A stretch of DNA of 64,000 nt from Salinibacillus aidingensis (GCF_039522525.1 NZ_BAAADO010000004.1:372001-436000); one strand, 5' to 3'; shown: positions 50,902 to 60,590, counted from the stretch's first letter. Notes: a model not told the origin generated them from the sequence alone. Program-made: numbers and translations.

Positions 50902-52431
50902 ATGGGAATGGACGAACAACTTTCTGAAGCTGTTGAACGGATTAGACAAGGAGGCGGCGAGAAATATCATAGAAAAAATCAGGAAAAGAATAAATTATTT
51001 GTTCGTGATCGATTAAAGGAATTATTTGATGACAATTTAAATATAGAGGATGCTTTTTTTGCCAACTGTATGGATGGGAATTTTCCGGCTGATGGGGTCG
51101 TAACCGGAATGGGTCAAATCAATGGTCAAACCGTATGTGTAATGGCAAATGATTCAACGGTAAAAGCCGGGTCCTGGGGAGCTCGTACAGTCGAAAAAAT
51201 CATTCGTATCCAAGAGACCGCAGAAAAGCTGAATGTTCCCATGCTGTACCTGGTAGACTCTGCGGGAGCTCGTATTACCGATCAGGTCGAAATGTTTCCA
51301 GGAAGACGTGGCGCCGGACGAATCTTTTATAATCAGGTGAAATTATCAGGACGTGTTCCGCAAATTTGTCTGTTATTTGGACCTTCAGCTGCTGGTGGTG
51401 CATATATTCCTGCCTTTTGCGATATTGTAGTTATGGTGGACGGCAATGCATCTATGTACCTTGGTTCGCCTCGTATGGCAGAAAAAGTTATTGGAGAAAA
51501 GGTTTCGTTAGAAGAAATGGGCGGGGCGCAGATGCATTGTTCCGTATCAGGAGTTGGTGATGTGCTGGCAAAAACGGAAGAAGAGGCAATATCCTTTGCC
51601 AGAAAATATTTATCATACTTTCCTGCTAACTACAAAGAAAGACCACCAAAAGTACAACACGAGTCTCCAAAGGCTTTTGAAAAGACGATTTCGGACATCC
51701 TGCCAGAGAACCAGAATGCACCATTTGATATGTATGAGCTTATTCACAGACTTATCGACGAAGAAAGTTTTTGTGAAATTAAGCGGAATTTTGCCAGGGA
51801 AATCATTACAGGTCTAGCCCGAATAGATGGCCGGTCAGTCGGTATTATTGCCAATCAGCCACGCATGAAAGGTGGCGTATTATTTCATGATTCAGCCGAT
51901 AAAGCTGCGAAGTTCATTACGCTTTGTGATGCCTTTCATATTCCGCTGCTCTTTCTTGCTGATATTCCGGGATTTATGATTGGTACAAAAGTTGAGCAGG
52001 CAGGTATTATTCGTCATGGGGCAAAGATGATTGCAGCCATGAGTGAGGCCACTGTTCCAAAAGTATCTGTCATAGTTCGCAAAGCGTACGGTGCAGGCCT
52101 GTATGCCATGGCAGGTCCCGCCTTTGAACCGGATTGCTGTTTAGCTTTACCTACAGCTCAAATTGCTGTCATGGGGCCTGAGGCAGCGGTGAATGCCGTT
52201 TATGCAAATAAGATTGCTGAATTACCGGAAGAAGAGCGACGATCATTTATCCAGGAAAAGCAAAAGGAGTATAAGGAGAATATCGATATTTACCGACTCG
52301 CTTCAGAAATGGTCATTGACGATATTGTACAGCCTGATCAGCTGCGTCAAGAGTTAATGACCAGGTTTTCCTCATACGAAACAAAAGATATAACGTTTAG
52401 TGAGCGAAAACACGGAGTATATCCAGTATAA
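50902..52431 (+). CDS. Acyl-CoA carboxylase carboxyltransferase subunit (YngE-like)
   Basis: This 509-residue carboxyltransferase has both the N-terminal acyl-CoA domain (GPSAAGGAYIPAFCDIVVM near residue 157) and the C-terminal biotin domain (RKAYGAGLYAMAGPAF near 393). This is the propionyl/methylcrotonyl-CoA carboxylase beta type. It needs a BCCP (49788-50000) and a biotin carboxylase that is not in this cluster. The ribosome-binding site is AAAGGGGTGG. A terminator ends the operon. Confidence 0.93.
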   Translation: MGMDEQLSEAVERIRQGGGEKYHRKNQEKNKLFVRDRLKELFDDNLNIEDAFFANCMDGNFPADGVVTGMGQINGQTVCVMANDSTVKAGSWGARTVEKIIRIQETAEKLNVPMLYLVDSAGARITDQVEMFPGRRGAGRIFYNQVKLSGRVPQICLLFGPSAAGGAYIPAFCDIVVMVDGNASMYLGSPRMAEKVIGEKVSLEEMGGAQMHCSVSGVGDVLAKTEEEAISFARKYLSYFPANYKERPPKVQHESPKAFEKTISDILPENQNAPFDMYELIHRLIDEESFCEIKRNFAREIITGLARIDGRSVGIIANQPRMKGGVLFHDSADKAAKFITLCDAFHIPLLFLADIPGFMIGTKVEQAGIIRHGAKMIAAMSEATVPKVSVIVRKAYGAGLYAMAGPAFEPDCCLALPTAQIAVMGPEAAVNAVYANKIAELPEEERRSFIQEKQKEYKENIDIYRLASEMVIDDIVQPDQLRQELMTRFSSYETKDITFSERKHGVYPV

Positions 52432-52451
52432 CAATAGATAATTAACGTTGA

Positions 52452-52482
52452 GGGTGCTGATCAGACAAACAGCACCCTTTTT
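52452..52482 (+). terminator. Terminator after the acyl-CoA operon
   Basis: GGGTGCTG and CAGCACCC form an 8-bp stem around a 10-nt loop, followed by TTTTTC. Confidence 0.92.
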
Positions 52483-52525
52483 CTGTATGGTAAAATAAAA
52501 ATAACTTGATGGAGGAGGGAGATCT

Positions 52526-53296
52526 ATGAATAACGATCAAAAAGCTAAAGTTATAGAGCAGTTTTCAAAGAATGCTGACTCCTACGTAACGAGTCATTCT
52601 CATGCAAAGGGGAATGATTTACAACACATAAAAAAATGGTTACATCCTGAATCAAACTGGAAGGTTCTTGATATTGCCACAGGTGGAGGGCATGTAGCCA
52701 AAACTCTTGGACCTGTGGTTAGCCAGGTATTTGCCAGTGACCTCACGAAAACAATGCTTCAGAATACAGCATCCCACCTCAGAAACTATGAGAATATCTT
52801 TTTTATTCTTGCAGATGCAGAAAATCTTCCATTTTTAGATGAAACCTTCGATGCTGTTACTTGCAGAATCGCAGCCCACCATTTTCCAAAGCCGGAGTTT
52901 TTCATAAAGGAAACGTCCAGAGTTCTTAAGCCAGAGGGAAAGTTTCTCCTGATTGATAATGTTGTTCCAGAAGAAGAGGCGTTAGCTGATTTTATGAATC
53001 GCTTCGAAAAATTGCGTGATGGAAGTCATGCTAACTGTCTTTCGCCTTCTGAATGGAACCAGTTAAGCTCAAAATATCAATTAAAGGAGCTAAAAAGAGA
53101 TGTACATAAAAAAACCTATCCATTTAAAACCTGGGTGCAGCGAACTACAGAAAGTGAAAACGACTGGAAGCAGGTGGAGGACTATATTTTAAGCGGATCT
53201 CATGAGGCACTTTCCTATTTTTCTGTCAGGACAGAAGATAATCGTATTGTTTCGCTTGAAGTAGATGAGATGATGAGTGTATATGAAAAGCGATGA
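52526..53296 (+). CDS. Class I SAM-dependent methyltransferase
   Basis: The 256-residue protein has SAM-binding motif I VLDIATGGGHVAKTLG near residue 45, then ASDLTKTML, ADAENLPFLDETFDAV (motif II) and LKPEGKFLLIDNVVPEEEA (motif III). This is a UbiE/Methyltransf_11-like enzyme. The substrate is unknown. The start follows GGAGGAGGGAG. It precedes a broken Nudix gene. Confidence 0.88.
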   Translation: MNNDQKAKVIEQFSKNADSYVTSHSHAKGNDLQHIKKWLHPESNWKVLDIATGGGHVAKTLGPVVSQVFASDLTKTMLQNTASHLRNYENIFFILADAENLPFLDETFDAVTCRIAAHHFPKPEFFIKETSRVLKPEGKFLLIDNVVPEEEALADFMNRFEKLRDGSHANCLSPSEWNQLSSKYQLKELKRDVHKKTYPFKTWVQRTTESENDWKQVEDYILSGSHEALSYFSVRTEDNRIVSLEVDEMMSVYEKR

Positions 53297-53387
53297 ATTC
53301 AAACTATGTTGGGTATTAAATAGAGAGAGGAGATTAATAGAAGACATACGAAACTCACGTATCACAAGTAAATGGAGAGGGAGGGTG

Positions 53388-53794
53388 ATGAAAGAATGGT
53401 TAGGTTCTGCAGCGATTTGTTTCAATGAAAATACTGAAGTTCTTATGGTTAGAAGTAATGACTCTGAGGGCTGGAGTGTCCCTCTGGCGAAATTGAAAAA
53501 GGAGAGACACCTGAAGAATGCTGCATTAGAGAAGTGAAAGAAGAAACAGGATATGACGTTAGAATTATTAAAAATTTGTTTGTTAAGGAGACTGTAATAA
53601 AGGGGATAAACGTAAAGACCTATTATTTTAAAGTAGAGAAAATAGGAGAAAGTGAGGGGATAAATGACCCTGATAAAACCATTATAGAAGCCGCCTGGAA
53701 GTCTTTATCAGAAATAGATAATATGATTCATATATATCCAGAAGATTTAAAGACAATTCAAAAAAGCAGTGATGAATATAGGGAGAAAATATGA
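53388..53794 (+). pseudogene. Frameshifted Nudix hydrolase
   Basis: The N-terminal half (MKEWLGSAAICFNENTEVLM, then SEGWSVP) reads in one frame from ATG 53388, which has GGAGAGGGAGGG upstream. The rest reads in another. At 53486-53554 the second frame encodes a perfect Nudix box (G-x5-E-x7-RE-V-x-EE-x-G-Y), starting GEIEKGETPEE. The break lies in CCTCTGGCGA at 53481-53490 and looks like one missing base. So the gene is inactive, unless this is a sequencing error. The next gene overlaps its stop codon (ATGA). Confidence 0.82.
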
Positions 53795-54250
53795 TAAATA
53801 TTATGAAGGCGAATGAAAGCCATGTCAAAGGAATTTCAAACGTATGTATTAGAGGGTATTGGGCGACATATGGGGAAAGTCACTCAAAAGAGTGGATTGA
53901 AAGAGTGATAAAAGATTTTTATAATCACAAAAGAATATTAAGAGAAGTAACAGAATTTAATCGTGATTGGGGCGGATATTTTGTAGCCGTTGAGAACGGA
54001 AAAATAATTGGTGCAGCAGGTGGAGGAATGATAGATTCAGAAATTGGAGAGTTATTCGTTATATACATTGACCCTGCAAGAAGAAATGAAGGGATTGGCA
54101 CTAAATTATTGGATGCCGTCACGAAACAACAGAAAGAAAAATAGGGTGCCAAAGAACAATGGGTCTCTGTTCAAAAAGGAAAATATGAAAGGAATTCCAT
54201 TTTATGAAGGCAAAGGTTTCAAATTTCAATATGAAAATCCAACGTATTAA
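53791..54250 (+). pseudogene. Degraded GNAT acetyltransferase
   Basis: From ATG 53791 the frame encodes a GNAT domain with GESHSKEWIERV and the acetyl-CoA loop IDPARRNEGIGTKLLDAV, but stops at TAG (54142-54144). Sense continues in the same frame (GAKEQWVSVQKG) and then, after an apparent extra A near 54180, in another frame as MKGIPFYEGKGFKFQYENP, the usual GNAT ending. One stop plus one frameshift implies decay. It lies next to the broken Nudix gene. Confidence 0.8.
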
Positions 54251-54348
54251 ATTAAGATATTGCAGAGAGATATGAATTTTTTCAAAAAAAGGCCGGAGTT
54301 TTGTAAATAAGTGAGCATCATGTATTACTCTATATAAATAATTTACGC

Positions 54349-54493
54349 AAAAGAGGATGGGACATAACGAATTCGATTGGTAATAAACCGAATAATAGGA
54401 TTCTTTAGCGAAGTATTTTCTGGAGTAGTGGTTCCTCACCTATTATATTTCGGATTTACCTTTAGCGAAAACACTTTTGTCCCAGCCTCTTTT
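54349..54493. repeat. Inverted-repeat intergenic element
   Basis: AAAAGAGGATGGGACA (54349-54364) is the near complement of TGTCCCAGCCTCTTTT (54478-54493). Inside are a second dyad, CCGAATAATAGG with CCTATTATATTTCGG, and two copies of CTTTAGCGAA. Similar GAGGCTGGGACA elements are repeated in many Firmicutes. It also ends the acyl-CoA synthetase transcript region. Confidence 0.7.
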
Positions 54494-54534
54494 GACTTGC
54501 GAATTATAATTGTAATGAGCATCCAAAGCGTTTT

Positions 54535-56484
54535 CTACTTCAATTTCATATCTGATACATCTCTAATTTCTTCAAGACATTTCGGATTTTCCAGAGCGGA
54601 TAGATCCCCACTTTCCTTTTGTAAAAATGCGGACTTTATCGCACGTCGCATAACCTTAGCATTTCTGGTTTTTGGTAAATCCTGAACAAAAAAGAGTCTG
54701 CTTGGGGCTATTGCTTTACCCAACTTGGCGATAGCTAATGTTGTAAGCTCTTCTTTAAGTAATGTTTTATTTACATTATCGTTATTGCACACGACGAAAG
54801 CGACCGGAGTTTCTCCTTTAACGTCATGGGGAACACCGATGACTCCGGCTTCCAGAACGTCCTCATGTTCCACAAGTACGGACTCAATTTCAGCAGGTCC
54901 CAGACGCTTTCCTGCCACATTCAATGTATCATCAGAACGCCCGGTAATGGTGAAATAACCTTCATCATCTTTTATGACCCAATCTCCATGTACCCATGTA
55001 TCCTTGAAGCGGCTCCAGTACGTATTTTCATAGCGGTCATTCTCTTTATAAAATCCATTTGTCATTCCCACCCATGGCTGTTTGATCACTAATTCGCCAA
55101 CTTCATTGGATACAGACTGACCATTTTGATCAAATACATCCACATCCATACCAGGTAATGCAGCATTAAAGGAAATAGGAGCAATCGGCTTCACTAGGAC
55201 ATTACCAAAAATCCCACCTGAGATTTCCGTTCCACCTGAATAGTTAAAAATAGGAATCTTCCTGCGACACACCTTTTCATAAAGCCACATCCATGGCTCC
55301 CGATTCCATGGTTCACCTGTAGAACCAATCATCTTTAAAGTTGATAAATCTTTTGGTTCAATCCATTCCTCGCCTTGCCCCATTAATGAACGTATGAGGG
55401 TGGGGGAGATGCCTAAATGGGTCACACGATGCCGCTCGACCAGCTGCCAAATACGATCTGGATTTGGATAATCAGGAGTTCCTTCAAAAAGAATCATACG
55501 GGCACCATTCATCAATGCGCCATAAACAAGAAAGGGTCCCATCATCCAGCCCATATCTGTATACCAGAACAAGGTATCCTCGGGTTGAACATCCATACAT
55601 ATTCCAGCATCAAAGGCGGCTTTTACAGGAAATCCGTGGTGGGTATGAAGGGCACCTTTTGGCTTTCCTGTCGTTCCTGAGGTGTATATAATCATGTAGG
55701 GGTCGTTTCCGGCAGTCCTGCTCCTTCTGTAATCGCTTACATTTTGTCGAATTTCCTTCCATGCTACATCCTGATTGGTATTCCAGTTTATATCCCGTTG
55801 TGTACGTTCAACGACAATAACTTTTTCGATGGAGGACGATTGCTTAACAGCCTTATCCGCTTCTTCCTTCATACGAATTTCAGATCCTCTGCGATAAAAA
55901 CCATCCACAGTAATCAGCCATTTTGCTTCTGCAGCATTCATCCTTTTCGCTACAGCTTCTGCCTTATATCCTGAAAAAGCAGGGGAAAATATGGCACCAA
56001 TCTTGGATATAGCCAGCATTGCAATAACTGTTTCCGGAAGCATTGGCATGTAAAGTGTGACCACATCTTTACGTTGAACGCCCAACTGTTCAAGTCCGTT
56101 AGCAACCTTGTTAATTTCTTTTTCCAATTCGGCAAATGTGTACGTTTTTGTCTGACCATCGTCACCTTCCCATATCAGTGCCTGTTTTTTTGATGTCGTT
56201 GCATTTTCAGCCCATTTGTCTACACAATTGTATGTAACATTCATTTCACCATTTACAAACCATTCCGGATACATCTTTCCATTTGTTAAATCGAGAGTTT
56301 TTGTATACGGTTGATCCCATTTCACATTTAATGCCTTGGTGGCCTGATCCCAAAACCAGGCAATATCCTCGACAGACTGTTGGTGAAACGTGTCATAATC
56401 CTCGTAACCAAGTGAGTTCATCCATTGAAACAGGCGAGTGGATCTTTTAAATGTTTCACTTGGGAACCACATAGCTTTTGACAT
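54535..56484 (-). CDS. Acyl-CoA synthetase, AMP-forming (acetyl/acetoacetyl-CoA synthetase-like)
   Basis: The 649-residue ANL-superfamily enzyme activates a carboxylic acid through an acyl-adenylate. It has MIIYTSGTTGKPKGALHTHH near residue 268, the FWYTDMGWMMGP motif, FNYSGGTEISGG near 419, and the C-terminal hinge TGRSDDTLNVAGKRLGPAEI. The catalytic Lys region is LPKTRNAKVMRRAIK near 616. The domain plan is that of acetyl-CoA synthetases, but the substrate could be acetoacetate or a short branched acid. It may replace yngI for the neighbouring acyl-CoA operon. Confidence 0.88.
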   Translation of the reverse strand: MSKAMWFPSETFKRSTRLFQWMNSLGYEDYDTFHQQSVEDIAWFWDQATKALNVKWDQPYTKTLDLTNGKMYPEWFVNGEMNVTYNCVDKWAENATTSKKQALIWEGDDGQTKTYTFAELEKEINKVANGLEQLGVQRKDVVTLYMPMLPETVIAMLAISKIGAIFSPAFSGYKAEAVAKRMNAAEAKWLITVDGFYRRGSEIRMKEEADKAVKQSSSIEKVIVVERTQRDINWNTNQDVAWKEIRQNVSDYRRSRTAGNDPYMIIYTSGTTGKPKGALHTHHGFPVKAAFDAGICMDVQPEDTLFWYTDMGWMMGPFLVYGALMNGARMILFEGTPDYPNPDRIWQLVERHRVTHLGISPTLIRSLMGQGEEWIEPKDLSTLKMIGSTGEPWNREPWMWLYEKVCRRKIPIFNYSGGTEISGGIFGNVLVKPIAPISFNAALPGMDVDVFDQNGQSVSNEVGELVIKQPWVGMTNGFYKENDRYENTYWSRFKDTWVHGDWVIKDDEGYFTITGRSDDTLNVAGKRLGPAEIESVLVEHEDVLEAGVIGVPHDVKGETPVAFVVCNNDNVNKTLLKEELTTLAIAKLGKAIAPSRLFFVQDLPKTRNAKVMRRAIKSAFLQKESGDLSALENPKCLEEIRDVSDMKLK

Positions 56485-56632
56485 TCTAAACCTCCTTTGA
56501 CAGTAATGAAAATTCTGAAAAGTATCTCACATTTATTATAATATAAAAGGGAGGGAAGTGAAAAGCAAATAGAGAAAAGATTAATATATAGGAGTTTTAT
56601 AAAAAATCATTATTCAGAGGTGACCTATCTAT

Positions 56633-57148
56633 ATGACGATAACCATCCGTAAGTGTACCAGGAAGGATTTAAACAAACTTCAGGAAATAAGTTATGAAAC
56701 ATTTAATGAGACATTTAAGCACCAGAATTCACCTGAAAATATGAAAACCTATCTGAAGAATGCATTTAATTCTAAACAGTTGGAGACTGAATTGTCCAAT
56801 GAATCCTCACAGTTCTTTTTTATTTATTTACATCATGAAATTGCCGGCTATCTGAAGGTTAATATCGATGATGCCCAGTCTGAAATAATGGGGGATGAAG
56901 CTCTCGAAATTGAAAGAATTTATATCAGGAGCAAATTTCAAAATCATGGACTGGGCAAAGATCTTTTAAATAAAGCTGAAGAAATGGCTGTGAAATGTGA
57001 CAAAAGGAAGATCTGGCTGGGTGTCTGGGAGAAAAACGAACATGCGATTGCTTTTTATAAGAAACAGGGGTTTGTAAAAACAGGAGATCATGCATTTTAT
57101 ATGGGAGATGAAAAACAAATCGATTTTATAATGACGAAAAACCTTTAA
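56633..57148 (+). CDS. GNAT N-acetyltransferase, PaiA-like
   Basis: This 171-residue GNAT protein has acetyl-CoA motif A IYIRSKFQNHGLGKDLLNKA near residue 103 and motif B LGVWEKNEHAIAFYKKQGF near 134. It resembles B. subtilis PaiA, a spermidine/spermine acetyltransferase, in its start (ITIRKCTRKDLNKLQEISYE) and length. Polyamine specificity is inferred. It is convergent with the MFS gene across a shared hairpin. Confidence 0.82.
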   Translation: MTITIRKCTRKDLNKLQEISYETFNETFKHQNSPENMKTYLKNAFNSKQLETELSNESSQFFFIYLHHEIAGYLKVNIDDAQSEIMGDEALEIERIYIRSKFQNHGLGKDLLNKAEEMAVKCDKRKIWLGVWEKNEHAIAFYKKQGFVKTGDHAFYMGDEKQIDFIMTKNL

Positions 57149-57161
57149 TTGAGAGAAATTA

Positions 57162-57215
57162 TTTCATTAAAACACAATCAGAAGTAACTATGACTCTGAT
57201 TATGTTTTAATGAAA
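57162..57215. terminator. Bidirectional terminator between the PaiA-like and MFS genes
   Basis: TTTCATTAAAACACAATCAG and its near complement CTGATTATGTTTTAATGAAA form a stem of about 20 bp with a short loop. Confidence 0.9.
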
Positions 57216-57226
57216 GAGTTGTATGC

Positions 57227-58435
57227 TTAATTTTGCATATGCTGGTGCAACTGATGTTTACGACCCTTTATATAATAATAGGTATATAGAATTATAGACA
57301 AAAATACGGAAATTGCTGCGGTTAAATAAATCACTGAATAATTAAAAATAAAAGCAATTTGTCCGAAAATAATCGCTCCAGTACCTACACCTAAGTCAAA
57401 TGAAGAAAAAAACGTAGCATTTGCCATTCCTTTACGATTTTCAGCTGCCTTTTCAACCGCCCATGCCTGCAGTGTCGGCTGTACAGCACCAAAGCCCAGA
57501 CCATATAAGGACGCAGCAATAAGCATCACAAATGTTCCGGGTAACCAGGAAAGTAACAGCATGGCTATGCAAATCAGAAAGGCTCCTGGAGGGAATACAT
57601 ACAAGTGGCCCTTATTGTCGTAAATTTTACCTGAAAAGGTTCTTGAGATCATTAAAAAGATAGCAAAGGTTAAAAAATAAAGTTCAATACCATACACACC
57701 TTTTTGTTCAGCATACAAAGGGAGAAAGGAAGCAATCCCTCCGAATGTTACCGTAATAAAAAACAACAGGGAGGCAGGCTGTAAAGCTGTCTTTTCAAAA
57801 ACATCCAGTTTCATCGCTGTTGTTTGATTCGGTGACTGTTCGGCTTTTTTATATTGGATTTTTGATGAAAGTAACAACGAAATGAGACCGAGGGCTGCAC
57901 AGATTAAAAATAAATATGTAAACGACATAACCCCGGCTAACGTTAAACCCAAGGATGGTCCAAAGGCCAAGGCGAGATTCCCTGAGAGTCCGAAATAACC
58001 CATACCTTCACCACGGCGTTTAGGCGGGATAATATCTGTTGCAATGGTCCCCGTGGCTGTTGTAGAAAATCCCCAGCCCATACCTTGAAGAATTCTCATG
58101 AGGAATAGAAAAACGATACTGGCAGCGAAGGCGTATGAACCGACAGAAATGACAAATACGCCAAGGCCAGTCATATATACGATTTGACGGCCTTTCGACT
58201 CGAGCGCATGACCTGCGAATGGCCGGAGAAGCAGGGCAGAAAAGGTGAAAACCCCCACAATAACACCAATCAGCTTATCATTTCCACCTAATTCTTCCAC
58301 AAATAATGGAATGGTGGGAAGAGTCATTTGAAAACCTAAAAATATAAAAAAGTTAGCCAGACAAATGAGAATAAAATCCCGAGTCCAGATTTTATCCGGG
58401 TGATCTTTGGATTCGACGCTTTGATTTACAGACAT
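57227..58435 (-). CDS. Major facilitator superfamily transporter
   Basis: The 402-residue protein has about 12 membrane helices and the MFS loop pattern RPFAGHALESKGRQIVY between helices 2 and 3, then a helix-5-type LQGMGWGFSTTATGTIATD. It belongs to the drug/proton-type MFS exporters, with the substrate unknown. It is transcribed alone. A ribosome-binding site AAAGGTGCG lies upstream on the minus strand. Confidence 0.88.
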   Translation of the reverse strand: MSVNQSVESKDHPDKIWTRDFILICLANFFIFLGFQMTLPTIPLFVEELGGNDKLIGVIVGVFTFSALLLRPFAGHALESKGRQIVYMTGLGVFVISVGSYAFAASIVFLFLMRILQGMGWGFSTTATGTIATDIIPPKRRGEGMGYFGLSGNLALAFGPSLGLTLAGVMSFTYLFLICAALGLISLLLSSKIQYKKAEQSPNQTTAMKLDVFEKTALQPASLLFFITVTFGGIASFLPLYAEQKGVYGIELYFLTFAIFLMISRTFSGKIYDNKGHLYVFPPGAFLICIAMLLLSWLPGTFVMLIAASLYGLGFGAVQPTLQAWAVEKAAENRKGMANATFFSSFDLGVGTGAIIFGQIAFIFNYSVIYLTAAISVFLSIILYTYYYIKGRKHQLHQHMQN

Positions 58436-59003
58436 AAGTTAAACGCACCTTTCTTCGATACTCGAAATATATTATACATGAGGGAAGTGCAGATTGAAAT
58501 GATGTTTTGTAAATCAGGACAAGCTGCAGCATGAAATCTGGCCATATCGATGACGATGAGATCACTAGACTTTGAAATTACGTATGATGATAATGATTAG
58601 GCTTCCGTTTAAAATTCATTTTGTCTCACTATCCTGAGAATACTTCGTTAATGAGACTTGATTATTCAATTTTGGATAACTTCCGATAATATATGTTATG
58701 TAAACTTATAGAATATAGAAAATCTATATCGATTAATCTCCAAGTTCTTGGTTCTCTCCCTATTGTCATTGTTCGGTACATATTTAATAAAGTCATTTTA
58801 CTTTTAGCAGTTTTCCTCTCTTAATTTTATGTGTATTAATTAGTTGTGTTCAGTATTTAAATACTTTAGTTCAAACACTTTTAACTAACATTCAGCTGCT
58901 TTAAAATCAAAAATTTATAACATATTGTCCGACCAGATCTTTACCATCCAAGATGTTAATTTTTTATTATAAAATTCTTGATCCTTTCACGTACTCGAAC
59001 CTT
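58436..59003. other. Gene-free intergenic region
   Basis: I see no supportable gene on either strand. The region is A+T-rich and separates the MFS gene from the end of the aldarate operon. The one notable item is a loxP-like 34-mer at 58676-58709, reported as a low-interest finding. Confidence 0.5.
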
Positions 59004-59043
59004 TAATAAAACACAATAGACAACCCTTATATTTGGGTTGTCT
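59004..59043 (-). terminator. Terminator of the aldarate operon
   Basis: On the minus strand AGACAACCC and GGGTTGTCT form a 9-bp stem with an 8-nt loop, followed by ATTGTGTTTTATT. Confidence 0.9.
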
Positions 59044-59051
59044 AAACAGAA

Positions 59052-60590
59052 TTACGTTATAGGTGCTGGATTGAACAAGCTTAGATCATTGTTTATTCCC
59101 CAATGGTCAGCCCATGTTTGTTTACGTCCGCTAGCAACATCTAATATAAAATGGAAAACTTCCCATCCTACTTCCTCAATTGTAGCTTCACCAGTTGCAA
59201 TTTGACCTGCGTTAACATCAATCAAATCATCCCATTGCTCTTTTAACTCATTTCGCGTAGAAACTTTAATTACTGGAGCTATTGGTAAACTATATGGGGT
59301 ACCTCGACCTGTAGTGAAAACTTGAAGATGCATGCCAGAGGCGAGTTGCAACGTACCACAAACAAAGTCACTAGCAGGTGTAGCAGCAAATATTAGACCT
59401 TTTTTTGTTGCCTTTTCTCCTGGAGACAAAACTCCTGAAATAGGACTACTTCCAGACTTGGCAATTGAACCCAGTGATTTCTCAACTACGTTTACTAAAC
59501 CACCTTTTTTATTTCCAGGAGAGGGATTTGCATTTCGATCGGATTTTCCGGAATTTAAATAATTGTCGTACCATTTCATTTCTTCAATGAGCGCATGACC
59601 GATATCCTCATTAACAGCTCGAGGTGTTAATAAGTGAACAGCATCTCTTACCTCTGTAACTTCTGAAAATAGTACAGTTGCACCGGCACGGACTAATAAA
59701 TCTGCAGCATATCCTACAGCAGGATTGGCAGTAACACCGGAGAAAGCATCACTTCCCCCACATTGTAATCCTACAACTAAATCTGAAACAGAACAGGTCT
59801 CTCGCTCTCGATTGTTTAACTTCTCCAGTCTTTCCTCGGCCATATCCATAATTGCATCAACCATATTAATAAAGCCTTGTTGGCCTTGTAATGAAAGGAT
59901 ACTATCATCTTTATTATCACCTTCTATTAGCCTCTCAGGTGACAATTTTTCACAACCCAGACCGACCACCATTACCTCCCCACCAAAATTGGGATGAGTG
60001 GACATACTTTGAAGGGTACGAATGGGTATATTTGCTTCAGGTGCATTTATGGCCACACCACACCCATAAGAATGATTTATTGCAACTACATCGTGTACAT
60101 TAGGGAATTTTGGAAGAAGTTCTTTTTTAATTTTATTTACTGCATAATCAAGAACTCCCACTACACATTGAACACTTGTAGTAATACCCAGGATATTTTT
60201 AATTCCAGCAGTTCCATCTGCATTTCGATATCCCTCAAAGGTATATCCTTCTAAAGGTTGTATGCTTGATTGATCTCTTGTTGCAATAGGCAATTTCTCT
60301 ATTTCAGGAGGGTTCGGCACATCTACTAAAGGTTCCTTGACCCATCTTCCTTTCTTTATGTGGGTATTTGCAAAACCAATGACTTCTCCATAACGAATAA
60401 TCTCTTGACCTTGTTGCAAATCAATCAATGCTACTTTATGCCCCCCTGGAATGTACTCGTGCAGTTCCAGACCACATTGAAATACAGTTCCTGGCTTCAA
60501 TCCACCTGAATTAACAATCGTTGCAACATTATCCTCTTTATTTACTTTAATATAAAGCGGAATATCACTCTTCGTGTTATTTATTGGCAT
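59052..60590 (-). CDS. garD: Galactarate dehydratase (UxaA/GarD family)
   Basis: GarD dehydrates galactarate to 5-keto-4-deoxyglucarate. The 512-residue protein has the N-terminal SAF-like domain (PLYIKVNKEDNVATIVN), then the UxaA core with GYRNADGTAGIKN, NHSYGCGVAIN, LGCEKLSPE, GLQCGGSDAFSG and GRGTPYSLPIAPVIKVSTR. Its size and motifs favour galactarate over altronate dehydratase. I chose ATG 60590, with GGGAGGGG upstream; a TTG seven codons earlier overlaps that site. It is the last gene of tctB-tctA-gudD-garD. Confidence 0.88.
   Translation of the reverse strand: MPINNTKSDIPLYIKVNKEDNVATIVNSGGLKPGTVFQCGLELHEYIPGGHKVALIDLQQGQEIIRYGEVIGFANTHIKKGRWVKEPLVDVPNPPEIEKLPIATRDQSSIQPLEGYTFEGYRNADGTAGIKNILGITTSVQCVVGVLDYAVNKIKKELLPKFPNVHDVVAINHSYGCGVAINAPEANIPIRTLQSMSTHPNFGGEVMVVGLGCEKLSPERLIEGDNKDDSILSLQGQQGFINMVDAIMDMAEERLEKLNNRERETCSVSDLVVGLQCGGSDAFSGVTANPAVGYAADLLVRAGATVLFSEVTEVRDAVHLLTPRAVNEDIGHALIEEMKWYDNYLNSGKSDRNANPSPGNKKGGLVNVVEKSLGSIAKSGSSPISGVLSPGEKATKKGLIFAATPASDFVCGTLQLASGMHLQVFTTGRGTPYSLPIAPVIKVSTRNELKEQWDDLIDVNAGQIATGEATIEEVGWEVFHFILDVASGRKQTWADHWGINNDLSLFNPAPIT

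Noticed and set aside
58920..58945. GntR-type operator (TTGTCCGACCAGAT) near the aldarate operon end
   Set aside because: The dyad is poor and it lies downstream of the operon's last gene, so a regulatory role is unlikely.
59332..59562. Several plus-strand frames within 59332-61491
   Set aside because: All antisense to garD and gudD, which have full family motifs.
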